DNA of 64,000 nt from Inquilinus ginsengisoli_A (GTDB taxonomy: Bacteria; Pseudomonadota; Alphaproteobacteria; DSM-16000; Inquilinaceae): assembly GCF_031453975.1 (NCBI RefSeq), contig NZ_JAVDPW010000019.1:1-64000 (forward strand), in the 5' to 3' direction. The translations under genes were made by a program, and so were the position numbers. The notes under the pieces are model-generated. The model was not told the origin of the DNA and made no database searches. It saw only the letters and a list, made by a program, of their open reading frames with translations. Positions within the stretch are counted from its first letter, which is position 1. Each line of letters starts with the position of its first letter. Shown one piece after another: positions 1-8,586 of the stretch.

Positions 1-94
1 CGAGGACCTCCCCGAACTTCGGACCCTCGAGATCGACCTCCATGATCTCCAGCGGCTTCCCCGCGGCGACGGCTACGGCGGCTCGCGTCTTCAT
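1..94 (-). CDS. S-(hydroxymethyl)glutathione dehydrogenase / class III alcohol dehydrogenase, N-terminus only
   Basis: Only the first 31 codons lie in the window; the gene continues past base 1. The start ATG is the complement of 92-94. The translated N-terminus, MKTRAAVAVAAGKPLEIMEV followed by DLEGPKFGEVL, matches the highly conserved start of class III zinc alcohol dehydrogenases. These oxidise S-hydroxymethylglutathione in formaldehyde detoxification. The zinc and NAD sites lie outside the window, so the call rests on this N-terminal signature alone. Confidence 0.8.
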   Translation of the reverse strand, partial: MKTRAAVAVAAGKPLEIMEVDLEGPKFGEVL

Positions 95-315
95 CGCTTT
101 TCTCCCGACTGCCGTCCCCCGGCACGAACAGGGCGGATCACCCCACGGTGCCGCCGCCCGGCCGGGACGGTGCCCGAACCTGAGGGAAAACGGTAGCGAC
201 AAAGAAAGTCCCGCCGGAATAGGACTTTGGATCAAGCGCGATCCGGCCCAATCATTGGCCCTTGGATCAGTGGTCCCGGCCAGAGGGCCACGCTAAGCTT
301 CTCGGGAGGAAGCGA
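95..315. promoter_or_regulatory. divergent intergenic region between the alcohol dehydrogenase and the FIST gene
   Basis: This 221-bp gap separates two divergent genes, so it should hold both promoters. A hairpin-capable inverted repeat is present: AAAGTCC at 205-211 and GGACTTT at 222-228, with a 10-base loop. TTGGATCA occurs as a direct repeat around 226 and 254. I could not assign clear -35 and -10 boxes. A Shine-Dalgarno GGGAGGA at 304-310 serves the FIST gene. Confidence 0.4.
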
Positions 316-1491
316 ATGCCCCAAGCCTACCAAGCGAAGGATAAACCGGTCCGGGCCGGCCCCTGCGGGCTGCGGCGCGGCATGAGCATGAAGGCGTCGA
401 CGGAGGATGCCGTCGACGAGCTGCTGGCGGCCATCGCCCAGGACCGCATGGAGATGATTCTGCTGTTCTGCTCGCCGACCTACGACGTCCCCTCGGTCCT
501 CGCCGCGATCGCCCGCCGGGTGCCGGATGTCCGCGTGCTGGGCTGCACCACCGCCGGCGAGATCACCCCGGTCGGCTACCGCCAGGGCACCATCACCGGG
601 ATGAGCCTGTGCGCGGACCACTTCGCCGCCTCGGTCCGGCTGATCGAGCCGATGTCGCACTTCGACATGGCCGACGGGGCGGCCCTGGCCAAGGCGCTGA
701 TGGCCGAGCACCAGGCCCTCGACCACCGGTTCGAGCCGTCGCGCACCTTCGCCCTGCTGATCAATGACGGGCTGTCGATGCATGAGGAGATCATCGTCAG
801 CGCGCTGGGCGACGCGCTGGGCGAGATCCCGCTGGTCGGCGGCTCCGCCGGCGACAACCTGGCCTTTCGCGAGACCGCGATCTTCGTCGACGGCCGGGTG
901 CTGGACAACGCGTCGCTGCTGATCCTGGTGTCGACCGACCTCGAATTCCGCGTGTTCGAGCGCCAGCACTTCCACCCGCTGGACCAGAAGATGGTGGTGA
1001 CCCGGGCCGACCCGGCGAAGCGCGTGGTGATGGAGATCAACGCCGAGCCCGCAGCCGAGGAGTACGCCCGGCTGATCGGGCTGGACCCGGCCGACCTGAC
1101 GCCCCTGGTCTTCGCCTCGCACCCGCTGGTGGTCAAGGCCGGCGGCCGCCACTATGTCCGCGCCATCCAGCGGGTCGACGCCGACGGCTGCCTGCACTTC
1201 TTCTGCGCCATCGACGAGGGAATCATCCTGAGTGTCGCAAAGAGCGGCGATCTGGTCGCGAATCTGGTGTCCCTGTTCGACGATCTGCGTGCGCAATTGG
1301 GCAGCATCGAGGCGGTGATCGGCTTCGATTGCGTGCTGCGCTACGTCGAGATGGAACAGCGCCAGATGCTGACCGAGGTCTCGCGCATCATGGCCCAGAA
1401 CAACGTCGTCGGCTTCAACACCTATGGCGAGCAGTTCGGCATGATGCATGTCAGCCAGACCTTCACGGGGATCGCCTTCGGGCCGGGCTGA
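316..1491 (+). CDS. FIST-domain sensor protein, NosP-like
   Basis: This 391-residue cytoplasmic protein has the FIST N and FIST C layout: the N-terminal half includes LGCTTAGEITPVGY, the middle has VGGSAGDN, and the C-terminal half ends in GFNTYGEQFG near residues 369-378. FIST proteins are small-ligand sensors. In Pseudomonas and relatives the FIST haemoprotein NosP senses nitric oxide and is encoded next to the hybrid kinase NahK; the same order is seen here, with only two bases to the kinase start. I chose ATG 316 because GGGAGGA sits 5 bases upstream; an upstream in-frame ATG at 262 has no such site. Haem binding is inferred from family and context, not shown by a motif I can identify. 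Confidence 0.8.
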   Translation: MPQAYQAKDKPVRAGPCGLRRGMSMKASTEDAVDELLAAIAQDRMEMILLFCSPTYDVPSVLAAIARRVPDVRVLGCTTAGEITPVGYRQGTITGMSLCADHFAASVRLIEPMSHFDMADGAALAKALMAEHQALDHRFEPSRTFALLINDGLSMHEEIIVSALGDALGEIPLVGGSAGDNLAFRETAIFVDGRVLDNASLLILVSTDLEFRVFERQHFHPLDQKMVVTRADPAKRVVMEINAEPAAEEYARLIGLDPADLTPLVFASHPLVVKAGGRHYVRAIQRVDADGCLHFFCAIDEGIILSVAKSGDLVANLVSLFDDLRAQLGSIEAVIGFDCVLRYVEMEQRQMLTEVSRIMAQNNVVGFNTYGEQFGMMHVSQTFTGIAFGPG

Positions 1492-1493
1492 GC

Positions 1494-4175
1494 ATGGGAC
1501 GGGATGTGGCGCAGCAGGATCGACCGAGCGGGGACCAGGAAGCCGCCCTGAGGCGCAACGTCGCCAAGCTGTCCGAGATCAACCGCGCCCTGATGCAGCG
1601 GGTCGAGCACAGTCTGGACATGCAGGGCAACGCCTACCAGCTGTTCCAGACCGCGATCCTGCTGGACCAGAAGGTCCGCGACCGGACCAAGGAGCTGGAG
1701 CACGCGCTGCAGGCGGTGGAGCAGTCGAACCTCGAGCTGAGCGAGGCCATCGTCACCAGCCGGACGGCGCAGAACCGGCTGCAGGACGCGATCGACAGCA
1801 TCTCCGAAGGCTTCGCCATCTTCGACCCGGACGACCGGCTGATCCTGTTCAACCGCCGGTTCCTCGACTTCTGGCCGCATCTGACCGACGCCATCCGCCC
1901 GGGCGTGGCGCTGGACGCGCTGATCCGCCTCGGCCTCGACGCCGGGGTCATCCAGTCGGATGGCCTGAAGCCGGAGCGGTGGATCGCGGAGCGCCGGCTG
2001 CAGCGCGCCTCGACCCGCGGCGGCGGCGCCCAGCGCTGGGTCTACGCCCTGGCCGACGGGCGCTGGGTCCAGGTCAACGACCGGCGGTCGACCGAAGGCG
2101 GCATCGCCTCGATCTACACCGACATCACCGACCTCAAGGACGCCGAGCGGCAGGAGCGCGAGAAGGCGCTGGCGGAGCGGTCGGCGCATCTGCAGGCGAC
2201 GCTGGAGAGCATGTCGATCGGCGTCGCCGTGTTCGACCGCGACCAGCACCTGGTCACCGCCAACCGGCGCTATGGCGAGCTGCTGGAACTGCCGGCGGAG
2301 CTGCGCCGGGCCGGCAGCTCGTACCGCCGGTTCCAGGAGTTCAACGATAGCCGCGGCGCGCCGGCACTGGGCACCGCGTCGCCGATCGGCCCGGGCTCGG
2401 CCCGTGGATCGGGACCACCGGCGGAGGTGGCGCTGAACGGCCGCTGGTTCGAGGTCAAGGGCGACCCGATGCCGGATGGCGGCTTCGTCACCTCCTATGT
2501 CGAGATCACCGAGCGCAAGCTGGCGGAGGAGGCGCTGCTGGACAGCGAACAGCGGATCCGGCTGTTCGCCAACGCGGTGCCGACCATGATCTCCTATGTC
2601 GACCGCGACCAGCGCTACCGCTTCGTCAACCGCGCCTACCGCGCCGGCTACGCCCCCAACGGCACCCCCATTCTGGGGCAGACCCTGCATTCGGTGCTGG
2701 GCGAGGCGGAGTACGCGCTGCGCCGCCCGTTCCTCGAGCGAGCGCTGGCCGGCAGCACCGTGACCTTCGACCTGCCGCTGCGCGGCTCGGAGACCGAGCC
2801 GCGCTTCGGCTTCGCCACCTATGTGCCGCACCGCAACCACCGCGACGAGGTGGTCGGCTTCTTCACCCTGATCCAGGACATCACCGAGCGCCGCCGGGCC
2901 GAACGCATCCTGGAGGCGGCGAACGAGGAGCTGGAGCGCCGGGTGCATGAGCGCACCGCCACCCTGTCCCGGCTGAACGAGACCCTGTCGCTGGAGGTCG
3001 AGAAGCGCCGCCGCATCGCGCGCGAGCTGCGCATCGCCAAGATCGAGGCGGAGCGGGCCAATGTCAGCAAGACCAAGTTCCTGGCCGATGCCAGCCACGA
3101 CCTGCTGCAGCCGCTGAACGCCGCCCGGCTGTTCGTGGCGACGCTGGAGGATGCCACCCTGCCGCCGGGCAGCGAGGCGCTGCTGGGCAAGATCGACCAC
3201 GCCCTGGAGAATGTGGAGGACCTGCTCAACATCCTGCTCGACATCTCCAAGCTCGATGCCGGGCGGGTCGGCGCCAACCTGCAGAACGTGCCGCTGCCGC
3301 CGCTGATGGAGGCGCTGCACGACGAGATCGCGCCGCTGGCCGAGCGCAAGGGCGTGACCTTCACCCTGCTGCCCTGCTCGGTCACCGTCTGCTCCGACCC
3401 CCAGCTGCTGCGCCGGCTGCTGCAGAACTTCCTGACCAACGCGGTGCGCTACACCCATGCCGGGCGGATCCTGTTCGGCGCCCGGCGGCGCGGCGACAAG
3501 GTCGAGCTGCAGGTGATCGACACCGGCGTCGGCATCCCGCAGGAGCGGCTGGACGAGATCTTCGAGGAGTTCCGCCGCCTCGACACCCTGGAGTCCGGGC
3601 CGAAGGGCGATGGCGGCCAGAAGGGCTACGGCCTGGGCCTGTCGATCGTCCGGCGCATCAGCCGGCTGCTCGGCTACGATGTCCGGGTGCGGTCGGCGGT
3701 GGGGCGCGGCTCCAGCTTCTCGGTCCTGGTGCCGGTGGCCGACCCGGCGCTGGACTGCATGGCACCGCGGCCGGCGGCGACCACCATCGTGCCCAGCGCG
3801 GTCGACCGGGTGCGGGTGCTGGTGATCGACAACGACCCCGCCATCCTCGACGGCATGACCAGGCTGCTGCGCGGCTGGGGCTGCCAGGTCGCCGCCGCGG
3901 ACGACCGGGCGGGTGCCGAGGCGCGGATCGCGGTGGACGGCTTCCGCCCGGACATCGTGCTGGCCGACTACCATCTCGACCACGGCCAGCGCGGCACCGA
4001 GCTGATCATCGCCCTGCGCCATGCGCTGAACGAGGACATTCCGGCCGCCGTGATCACGGCCGACCGCAGCCCGGAGCTGCAGACGATGGTGAACGCGCTG
4101 TCGGCGGTGAGCCTGCTGACCAAGCCGATCAAGCCGGCCCGGCTGCGCGCCCTGATCGCCTCGGCGAGGCGCTGA
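1494..4175 (+). CDS. PAS-domain hybrid histidine kinase, NahK-like
   Basis: An 893-residue soluble hybrid kinase. It has an N-terminal coiled coil (about 20-100), three PAS domains starting near residues 100, 235 and 353, and a second coiled coil near 470-520. HisKA follows with the phospho-acceptor in DASHDLLQPLNA (H535), then a HATPase domain with N box (LLQNFLTNAVRYT), DTGVGIP and GYGLGLSIV. A C-terminal receiver ends the protein, with aspartate in VLADYHLD (D825). The HDLLQPLNAARLF type of H-box is that of the NahK/ErcS group. There are no membrane segments, so it senses internal signals, plausibly through the FIST protein encoded two bases upstream. The reading frame extends 5' to 1329 inside the FIST gene, but ATG 1494 is the natural coupled start. 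Confidence 0.88.
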   Translation: MGRDVAQQDRPSGDQEAALRRNVAKLSEINRALMQRVEHSLDMQGNAYQLFQTAILLDQKVRDRTKELEHALQAVEQSNLELSEAIVTSRTAQNRLQDAIDSISEGFAIFDPDDRLILFNRRFLDFWPHLTDAIRPGVALDALIRLGLDAGVIQSDGLKPERWIAERRLQRASTRGGGAQRWVYALADGRWVQVNDRRSTEGGIASIYTDITDLKDAERQEREKALAERSAHLQATLESMSIGVAVFDRDQHLVTANRRYGELLELPAELRRAGSSYRRFQEFNDSRGAPALGTASPIGPGSARGSGPPAEVALNGRWFEVKGDPMPDGGFVTSYVEITERKLAEEALLDSEQRIRLFANAVPTMISYVDRDQRYRFVNRAYRAGYAPNGTPILGQTLHSVLGEAEYALRRPFLERALAGSTVTFDLPLRGSETEPRFGFATYVPHRNHRDEVVGFFTLIQDITERRRAERILEAANEELERRVHERTATLSRLNETLSLEVEKRRRIARELRIAKIEAERANVSKTKFLADASHDLLQPLNAARLFVATLEDATLPPGSEALLGKIDHALENVEDLLNILLDISKLDAGRVGANLQNVPLPPLMEALHDEIAPLAERKGVTFTLLPCSVTVCSDPQLLRRLLQNFLTNAVRYTHAGRILFGARRRGDKVELQVIDTGVGIPQERLDEIFEEFRRLDTLESGPKGDGGQKGYGLGLSIVRRISRLLGYDVRVRSAVGRGSSFSVLVPVADPALDCMAPRPAATTIVPSAVDRVRVLVIDNDPAILDGMTRLLRGWGCQVAAADDRAGAEARIAVDGFRPDIVLADYHLDHGQRGTELIIALRHALNEDIPAAVITADRSPELQTMVNALSAVSLLTKPIKPARLRALIASARR

Positions 4176-4287
4176 GGGCCAGGCCCGACAAAAATTCCCA
4201 CAAAAAATTCCAGGCGGACCTGTCGAATGGGCGGGGGTAGCATCGACTATCCCCGCATGCATCTTCCCCAGGACGGAGGACCATCCG

Positions 4288-5001
4288 ATGGACGCCAAGA
4301 ACACCCCCCTGACCCCCGCCGCCGATCTGGCCCGCGGCAGCCCGGTGCGGATCCCCAATGAGAGCGCCGAATACCGCGCCGCCCGCACCGCCCTGCTGGC
4401 CGAGGAGATCGAGCTGCGCCGCCACATCGAGCGGGTCGCCGCCCAGCGCCGCGCCCTGCCCCCGGGCGGCGCGGTGACCGGCGGCTACCGCTTCCAGGGC
4501 GAGGACGGGCCGACCGACCTCGCCGGGTTGTTCCGCGATCGGCAGACCCTCGTGATCTACAGCTACATGTTCGGGCCGCAGCGCGAGCGCGCCTGCCCGA
4601 TGTGCACCAATGTGCTGAGCGCCTGGGAGGGCAACGCCCCCGACATCGGCCAGCACCTCTCCCTGGCGGTCGTCGCCCGCTCGCCGATCGAACGCCTGAC
4701 GGCGTGGAAGCGCGAGCGCGGCTGGAAGCACCTGCGGCTCTACACCGACCTCGACGGCGCCTATTCCCGCGACTATTTCGGCATCATGCCCGATGGGTCG
4801 GAAACCGGGGCCATCAACGTCTTCACCCGCCACGGCGGCACCGTCCGCCACTTCTGGTCCGACGAGATGGGCGGATCGACCGCCGATCCCGGCCAGGACC
4901 AGCGCGGCGCCCCCGACCCGGCGGTGCTGTGGACGGTGCTGGACTACACGCCGGCCGGCCGCGGCAAGGACTGGTATCCGCAGCTGGACTACGGTTCCTG
5001 A
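4288..5001 (+). CDS. DUF899 family thioredoxin-fold protein
   Basis: A 237-residue protein of the DUF899 family, predicted to have a thioredoxin-like fold. The diagnostic segment is IYSYMFGP...RACPMCT, with a CPMC pair at C103 and C106, and the family ending DWYPQLDYG. Residues 30-60 are charged and helical (EIELRRHIERVAAQRRALPPG), as is usual in this family. The biochemical role is not established; a redox function is inferred from the CxxC. ACGGAGGA at about 4274-4281 precedes the start. The 112-bp gap upstream contains two near-identical AAAAATTCC runs (about 4190-4211) and nothing else I can name. Confidence 0.82.
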   Translation: MDAKNTPLTPAADLARGSPVRIPNESAEYRAARTALLAEEIELRRHIERVAAQRRALPPGGAVTGGYRFQGEDGPTDLAGLFRDRQTLVIYSYMFGPQRERACPMCTNVLSAWEGNAPDIGQHLSLAVVARSPIERLTAWKRERGWKHLRLYTDLDGAYSRDYFGIMPDGSETGAINVFTRHGGTVRHFWSDEMGGSTADPGQDQRGAPDPAVLWTVLDYTPAGRGKDWYPQLDYGS

Positions 5002-5033
5002 CGGGCCGCAGGAAGCGAGGCGAAGGCACGGCG

Positions 5034-5441
5034 ATGCGCAAGACCTACAGCGGCAGCTGCCATTGCGGCGCGGTCCGGTTCGAGGCCGATCTGGACATCG
5101 CCACCGGCACCGGCAAATGCAACTGCACGATCTGCACCAAGATGCGGCTGTGGTCGGTCAACGTCCGGCCCGACGCCTTCCGCCTGCTGGCCGGCGAGGC
5201 TGAGATGACCGACTATCGCGGCCGCTCGGACGTGGCGCACCACCTGTTCTGCCGGCATTGCGGGGTGCGACCATTCGAATGGGTGGACATGCCCAACATG
5301 ACCGGCAGCCGGTACTACAACGTCAACGTCGCCTGCCTCGACGACGTCGACATCGACGAGCTGATGGCGGCGCCGGTCACCTATTACGACGGCCTCAACG
5401 ACGCCTGGGGGTCGACGCCGGCGGAGGTGCGGCACCTGTAG
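5034..5441 (+). CDS. GFA family (glutathione-dependent formaldehyde-activating-like) zinc protein
   Basis: A 135-residue protein with the Mss4-like fold of the GFA family. The zinc ligands are visible in order: CHC (C9, C11), CNCTIC (C29, C31, C34) and CRHC (C73, C76). The original member of the family was described as accelerating S-hydroxymethylglutathione formation, but most members are uncharacterised. A link to the class III alcohol dehydrogenase at the window start is therefore only suggestive. It lies 32 bases after the DUF899 gene on the same strand and may be co-transcribed. An open frame extends upstream to 4602, overlapping DUF899 out of frame, but homology begins at MRKTYSGSCHCGA. 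Confidence 0.85.
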   Translation: MRKTYSGSCHCGAVRFEADLDIATGTGKCNCTICTKMRLWSVNVRPDAFRLLAGEAEMTDYRGRSDVAHHLFCRHCGVRPFEWVDMPNMTGSRYYNVNVACLDDVDIDELMAAPVTYYDGLNDAWGSTPAEVRHL

Positions 5442-5448
5442 GCTGATA

Positions 5449-6087
5449 TCAACGGGTAATGCGCTCCACCCAGGCGGCGACTCCGGCCGCGAGGGTGCGG
5501 AGATGGTCGGCGGCGGTGAGGCCGGAGACGCGCTTGCGCGGCTTCAGGTCGTGGTCGCCATCCTCCAGCCAGAGGATCTCGATGCAGCTGGACAGGGCGT
5601 AGCCGGGGACCTCATCCCGCGTCCCGAACTCGTCGCGGGTGCCCTGGCAGATCAGGGCCGGCGTCGCCAGCCCGGCGAGATGCGCCGTGCGCAGCTGCGC
5701 CGGCTTTCCCGGCGGATGGAAGGGATAGCCCAGGCACAGCAGCCCGGCGATGCGGCCGGCCGCGTGCAGCTCGTCCGCCGCCATCGACGCCACGCGCCCG
5801 CCCATCGACTTGCCGCCGATGACCAGCGGCCCGGCGGCGCCAAGAGCGTCGACCGCAGCGCGGTATTCCGGGATCAGGGTCTCGGCCCGCGGCGGCGGCT
5901 TGCGCTGGCCGCCGCGCCGGGCGGCCATGTAGCCGAATTCGAACCGCGCGACGCGGAACCCGGCGCCGGCCAGGGCCCCGGCGGCAGCGCCCATCGACGC
6001 CGAATCCATCGGCGCGCCGGCGCCATGCGCCAGCAGGATGGTGGTGCGGGCGTCGGCCGGCCCGTCGATCAGAAAGTCCGGCGCCAT
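5449..6087 (-). CDS. alpha/beta hydrolase of the KANL3/Tex30 type
   Basis: A 212-residue alpha/beta hydrolase. The oxyanion-side motif HGAGAPMDS occurs near residue 21 and the nucleophile elbow is GGKSMGGR (S94); a late GDHDLKPR (about residue 190) supplies the candidate catalytic histidine. This combination is typical of the small COG3571/KANL3-Tex30 group, whose substrates are mostly unknown. The gene converges on the GFA gene with only 7 bases between stop codons. No signal peptide is visible, so it is probably cytoplasmic. Confidence 0.8.
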   Translation of the reverse strand: MAPDFLIDGPADARTTILLAHGAGAPMDSASMGAAAGALAGAGFRVARFEFGYMAARRGGQRKPPPRAETLIPEYRAAVDALGAAGPLVIGGKSMGGRVASMAADELHAAGRIAGLLCLGYPFHPPGKPAQLRTAHLAGLATPALICQGTRDEFGTRDEVPGYALSSCIEILWLEDGDHDLKPRKRVSGLTAADHLRTLAAGVAAWVERITR

Positions 6088-6144
6088 TCGATCTGCTGCC
6101 TTCAGGCCGTGGGGGAAGGCCCGAGGCTACACCCGAATCCAGGG

Positions 6145-6226
6145 CGTAGGTTGGGTTCGCTTCGGCGAACCCAACATCCCACGGCCGAAGCCGGCGTTGG
6201 GTTCGCCAGCGCGAACCCAACCTACG
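6145..6226. repeat. nested palindromic repeat element (REP-like)
   Basis: An 82-bp element built from two hairpins of the same sequence. TTGGGTTCGC/GCGAACCCAA with a TTCG loop lies at 6151-6174, and the same stem with a CAGC loop at 6197-6220. The outermost arms CGTAGGTTGGGTTCGC (6145-6160) and GCGAACCCAACCTACG (6211-6226) are perfect inverted repeats, so the whole unit can also fold as one cruciform. It sits just 3' of the response-regulator gene. The sequence style is that of dispersed proteobacterial REP/BIME elements; only one copy is in this window. Confidence 0.85.
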
Positions 6227-6248
6227 ACGCTGTCGCGGCGGGACGGCC

Positions 6249-6911
6249 TCAGAGGCTGCGGCGGTACTTCTGGAACAGGATCACCGCCTGGGTGCGGCTG
6301 GAGACGCCGAGCTTCTGCAGCAGGCTGGAGACATGCGCCTTGACCGTGGTGATCTGCACATCGATGGCGTAGGCAATCTGCTTGTTCAGCAGGCCTTCGG
6401 CCATCAGCTCCAGCACCTTGCGCTGCTGGTTGGTCAGCAGCTCGAACCGGCAGCGCACCGCGTCGTCCAGCGGCTCGTCCTCCTCCAGCTCGCCCGGCCC
6501 GATCAGGTCCAGCCCTTCGGAGGGGGTGTAGCTGCCGCCGTCGAGGATGGTGGAGATGGCGGAGACGATGGCGTCGCGCGACAGCGACTTGGGGATGTAG
6601 CCGACCGCGCCGGCGTCGAAGCATTCGCGCATGACGAAGCTGTCGGCCAGCGCCGAGATCACCGCCACCGGCACGTCCGGCCGGCGGGTGCGCAGCGAGC
6701 GCACGCCCTTGACCCCGTTCATCCCGGGCATCCTGAGGTCGAGCAGGATCAGGTCGATGTCCATGACTGCGGCGATGCGCTCGACCGCCTCGCCGAACGT
6801 GCCGCTTTCGAGCACGTCGACCTGGCCGTCGAGCGACTTGAGCGTGCCCGCCAGGGCTTCCCGGAACATCGGGTGATCGTCAGCGACCAGGACCGTGCGC
6901 ATCGGCGACAT
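6249..6911 (-). CDS. LuxR/NarL-type response regulator
   Basis: A 220-residue two-component response regulator. The receiver domain (residues 4-125) has the acidic pocket VADDHP, phospho-acceptor D58 in ILLDLRMPG and conserved lysine in GYIPKSLS. A GerE/LuxR helix-turn-helix lies at about 150-215 (LTNQQRKVLELMAEGLLNKQIAYAI, TTVKAHVSSLLQKLGVSSRTQA). I start at the complement of 6911 because GAGGCAAGG lies just upstream; a second ATG three codons in (6902) is possible. It is unpaired locally: the nearest kinase is the NahK-like protein 2 kb away. A CTAAGACC motif lies 79 bp upstream and recurs in front of the second regulator of this class in the window. Confidence 0.9.
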   Translation of the reverse strand: MSPMRTVLVADDHPMFREALAGTLKSLDGQVDVLESGTFGEAVERIAAVMDIDLILLDLRMPGMNGVKGVRSLRTRRPDVPVAVISALADSFVMRECFDAGAVGYIPKSLSRDAIVSAISTILDGGSYTPSEGLDLIGPGELEEDEPLDDAVRCRFELLTNQQRKVLELMAEGLLNKQIAYAIDVQITTVKAHVSSLLQKLGVSSRTQAVILFQKYRRSL

Positions 6912-6989
6912 CCTTGCCTCGACTTGAGGTAAGAGATTGAACGCCCCAGGACTCCAGGGGTCAAGGGGGAAGGACCGGCATTGGCCTTT

Positions 6990-6997
6990 GGTCTTAG
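6990..6997 (-). promoter_or_regulatory. CTAAGACC motif upstream of a response regulator gene
   Basis: On the minus strand this reads CTAAGACC, about 80 bp before the response-regulator start. The same octamer occurs at 46450-46457 in front of the other NarL-type regulator. A shared or autoregulatory site is possible. It is only eight bases, so chance is not excluded. Confidence 0.3.
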
Positions 6998-7036
6998 AGA
7001 TCGTTGAAAGCACGCCGGCCCTTGCGGGCCGCTCTG

Positions 7037-7669
7037 TCAGCCCAGCTGTGGCGCGGTCGCCTGGTAGCTCGGCATCGCCTGCATCCGCTCCCACCACGGC
7101 GCGAAGCCGTCCACCGCAAAGACTTCCTCGGCGTCGGAGGTGAGTCCGACATAGAAGCAGATCGGCGCGAGATACAGGTCCGCCAACGAGGGGCGCGCGC
7201 CGGCGATGTGGGCGTCGCCGCCGCGCAGCTTCATCAGTTCGGCCAGGACACGCCGGCTGGTGGCGATGGCCTGCTGCTTCGCCTCCTCGTTCTGGCCGCC
7301 GATGAAGTCGGGAAACAGGTGGAAGCCGGCCACCCCGATCAGCGCGCCATACCCGTAGGAGTCGATGAAGCTCATCGCCATGCGCATGCGCGCGCGGTCC
7401 TTCGGATTGTCCGGCGTGAAGGACGGGCCGGGCAGGACCTCGTCGAGATACGCCGCGATCGCGCTGGTCTCGAGCACGCGGAAGCCGTCATGGTCGAGCA
7501 CCGGCACCTTGCCGAAGGGGTGGCGGGCCAGATGCGCCGGCTCGCGCGGCTCGCCCTTGAGCACATTCACCGGCACCAGCTCGTAGGACGCGGCCTTCTC
7601 GGCCAGGAGCATCCGCACGGTGCGGACATAGGTGCTGCCGTCGAAGCCGTAGAGGACGATCTTGCTCAT
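7037..7669 (-). CDS. glutathione S-transferase family protein
   Basis: A 210-residue GST. The N-terminal thioredoxin-like domain (1-80) starts MSKIVLYGFDGSTYVRTVRM, has the cis-proline segment GKVPVLDHDG and the glutathione-contacting ETSAIAAYLDE. The C-terminal helical domain includes SLADLYLAPICFYV. S12-T13 or Y14 are the likely thiol-activating residues, but class assignment is uncertain. The frame is open upstream to 7735; ATG 7669 was chosen because it begins exactly at the beta-1 strand. Confidence 0.85.
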   Translation of the reverse strand: MSKIVLYGFDGSTYVRTVRMLLAEKAASYELVPVNVLKGEPREPAHLARHPFGKVPVLDHDGFRVLETSAIAAYLDEVLPGPSFTPDNPKDRARMRMAMSFIDSYGYGALIGVAGFHLFPDFIGGQNEEAKQQAIATSRRVLAELMKLRGGDAHIAGARPSLADLYLAPICFYVGLTSDAEEVFAVDGFAPWWERMQAMPSYQATAPQLG

Positions 7670-7715
7670 GTCGGGGTCTTCCGTTGCGGGCGGGATGCCA
7701 GGGAATCCCTGGAGG

Positions 7716-8570
7716 TTATAGCTCCGCCGGACCACCCGCCAGATGGTCGAAAGCGTCGCGGAGCCGGCGCCACACCGGCCCCGGCCGGCCGTCGCCGACC
7801 GCGGCGCCGTCGAGCCGCACGATCGGCGCCAGTTCCTTGGTCGTGCTGGTGATCCAGATCTCGTCCGCGGCGCGCAGCTCCGCCTCCGCCACGTCGCGCT
7901 GTTCCAGCGGGATCCCCGCTTCGGCGGCGAGGCGGATGGCGATGCGGCGGTTGATGCCGTCGAGGATGCGGTGGTCGGCGGCGGGCGTCGCCACCCGGCC
8001 GCCCTTGACCACGAAGACGTTGCTGGCGGCGCATTCGGTGACCAGCCCGTCGCGCAGCATCACCGTCTCCAGCGCCCCGGCCTCGGCCGCGTGCTGGGCC
8101 GCCAGCACCGAAGGCAGCAGGGCGATCGACTTGATGTCGCAGCGCAGCCAGCGGATGTCGGGCGCGGAGACCAGGGCGAAGCCGGCCTGCTGCTGGTCGC
8201 GGCCGAGGCGTTTCAGCGGGCTGGCGAAGGCCAGGATGCTGGCCTGGGCCGAGGCCGGAAAGGCATGGCTGCGCTGGGCCGGGGCGCCGCGGGTGACCTG
8301 GATGTAGACCGTCGCGGCCGGGCGCGGTGCCTCCGCGGCCAGCCGCTCGAACACCGCGGCCAGGGCGGCGCGGTCGAGGCCGGGGGCGATGCGGATCGCG
8401 TCCAGACTGCGCGCCAGCCGGTCGAGATGGGCGTCGAGCTCGAAGATCCGGCCGTCATAGACCGCCACCACCTCATAGACGCCGTCGGCGAACAGGAAAC
8501 CGCGGTCCAGCGGCGAGACGCTGACCTCGTCCAGCGGCAGCAGGGATCCGTTCCAATAAGCGAGGGTCAT
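7716..8570 (-). CDS. class IV aminotransferase, D-amino acid transaminase-like
   Basis: A 284-residue PLP enzyme of fold type IV. The motif DIKSIALLPSVLAAQ, with PLP lysine K147, and the ECAASNVFVVKGG segment match D-alanine (D-amino acid) aminotransferases, as does the N-terminus MTLAYWNGSLLPLDEVSVSPLDRGF (given here in two parts: MTLAYWNGS, then PLDEVSVSPLDRGF). It would interconvert D-amino and 2-oxo acids, possibly feeding D-glutamate or D-alanine pools. Branched-chain transaminase or ADC lyase are less likely relatives. The frame runs on upstream to 8873 through unrelated sequence; homology starts at 8570. Confidence 0.85.
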   Translation of the reverse strand: MTLAYWNGSLLPLDEVSVSPLDRGFLFADGVYEVVAVYDGRIFELDAHLDRLARSLDAIRIAPGLDRAALAAVFERLAAEAPRPAATVYIQVTRGAPAQRSHAFPASAQASILAFASPLKRLGRDQQQAGFALVSAPDIRWLRCDIKSIALLPSVLAAQHAAEAGALETVMLRDGLVTECAASNVFVVKGGRVATPAADHRILDGINRRIAIRLAAEAGIPLEQRDVAEAELRAADEIWITSTTKELAPIVRLDGAAVGDGRPGPVWRRLRDAFDHLAGGPAEL

Positions 8571-8586
8571 CGTCGTCACCCAGTCC

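Noticed and set aside
1422..4427. 1001-codon open frame on the minus strand opposite the hybrid kinase
   Set aside because: It is a GC-rich antisense shadow: low-complexity, histidine/glutamine/valine-rich with no recognisable domain, while the plus strand encodes a complete kinase with all motifs.
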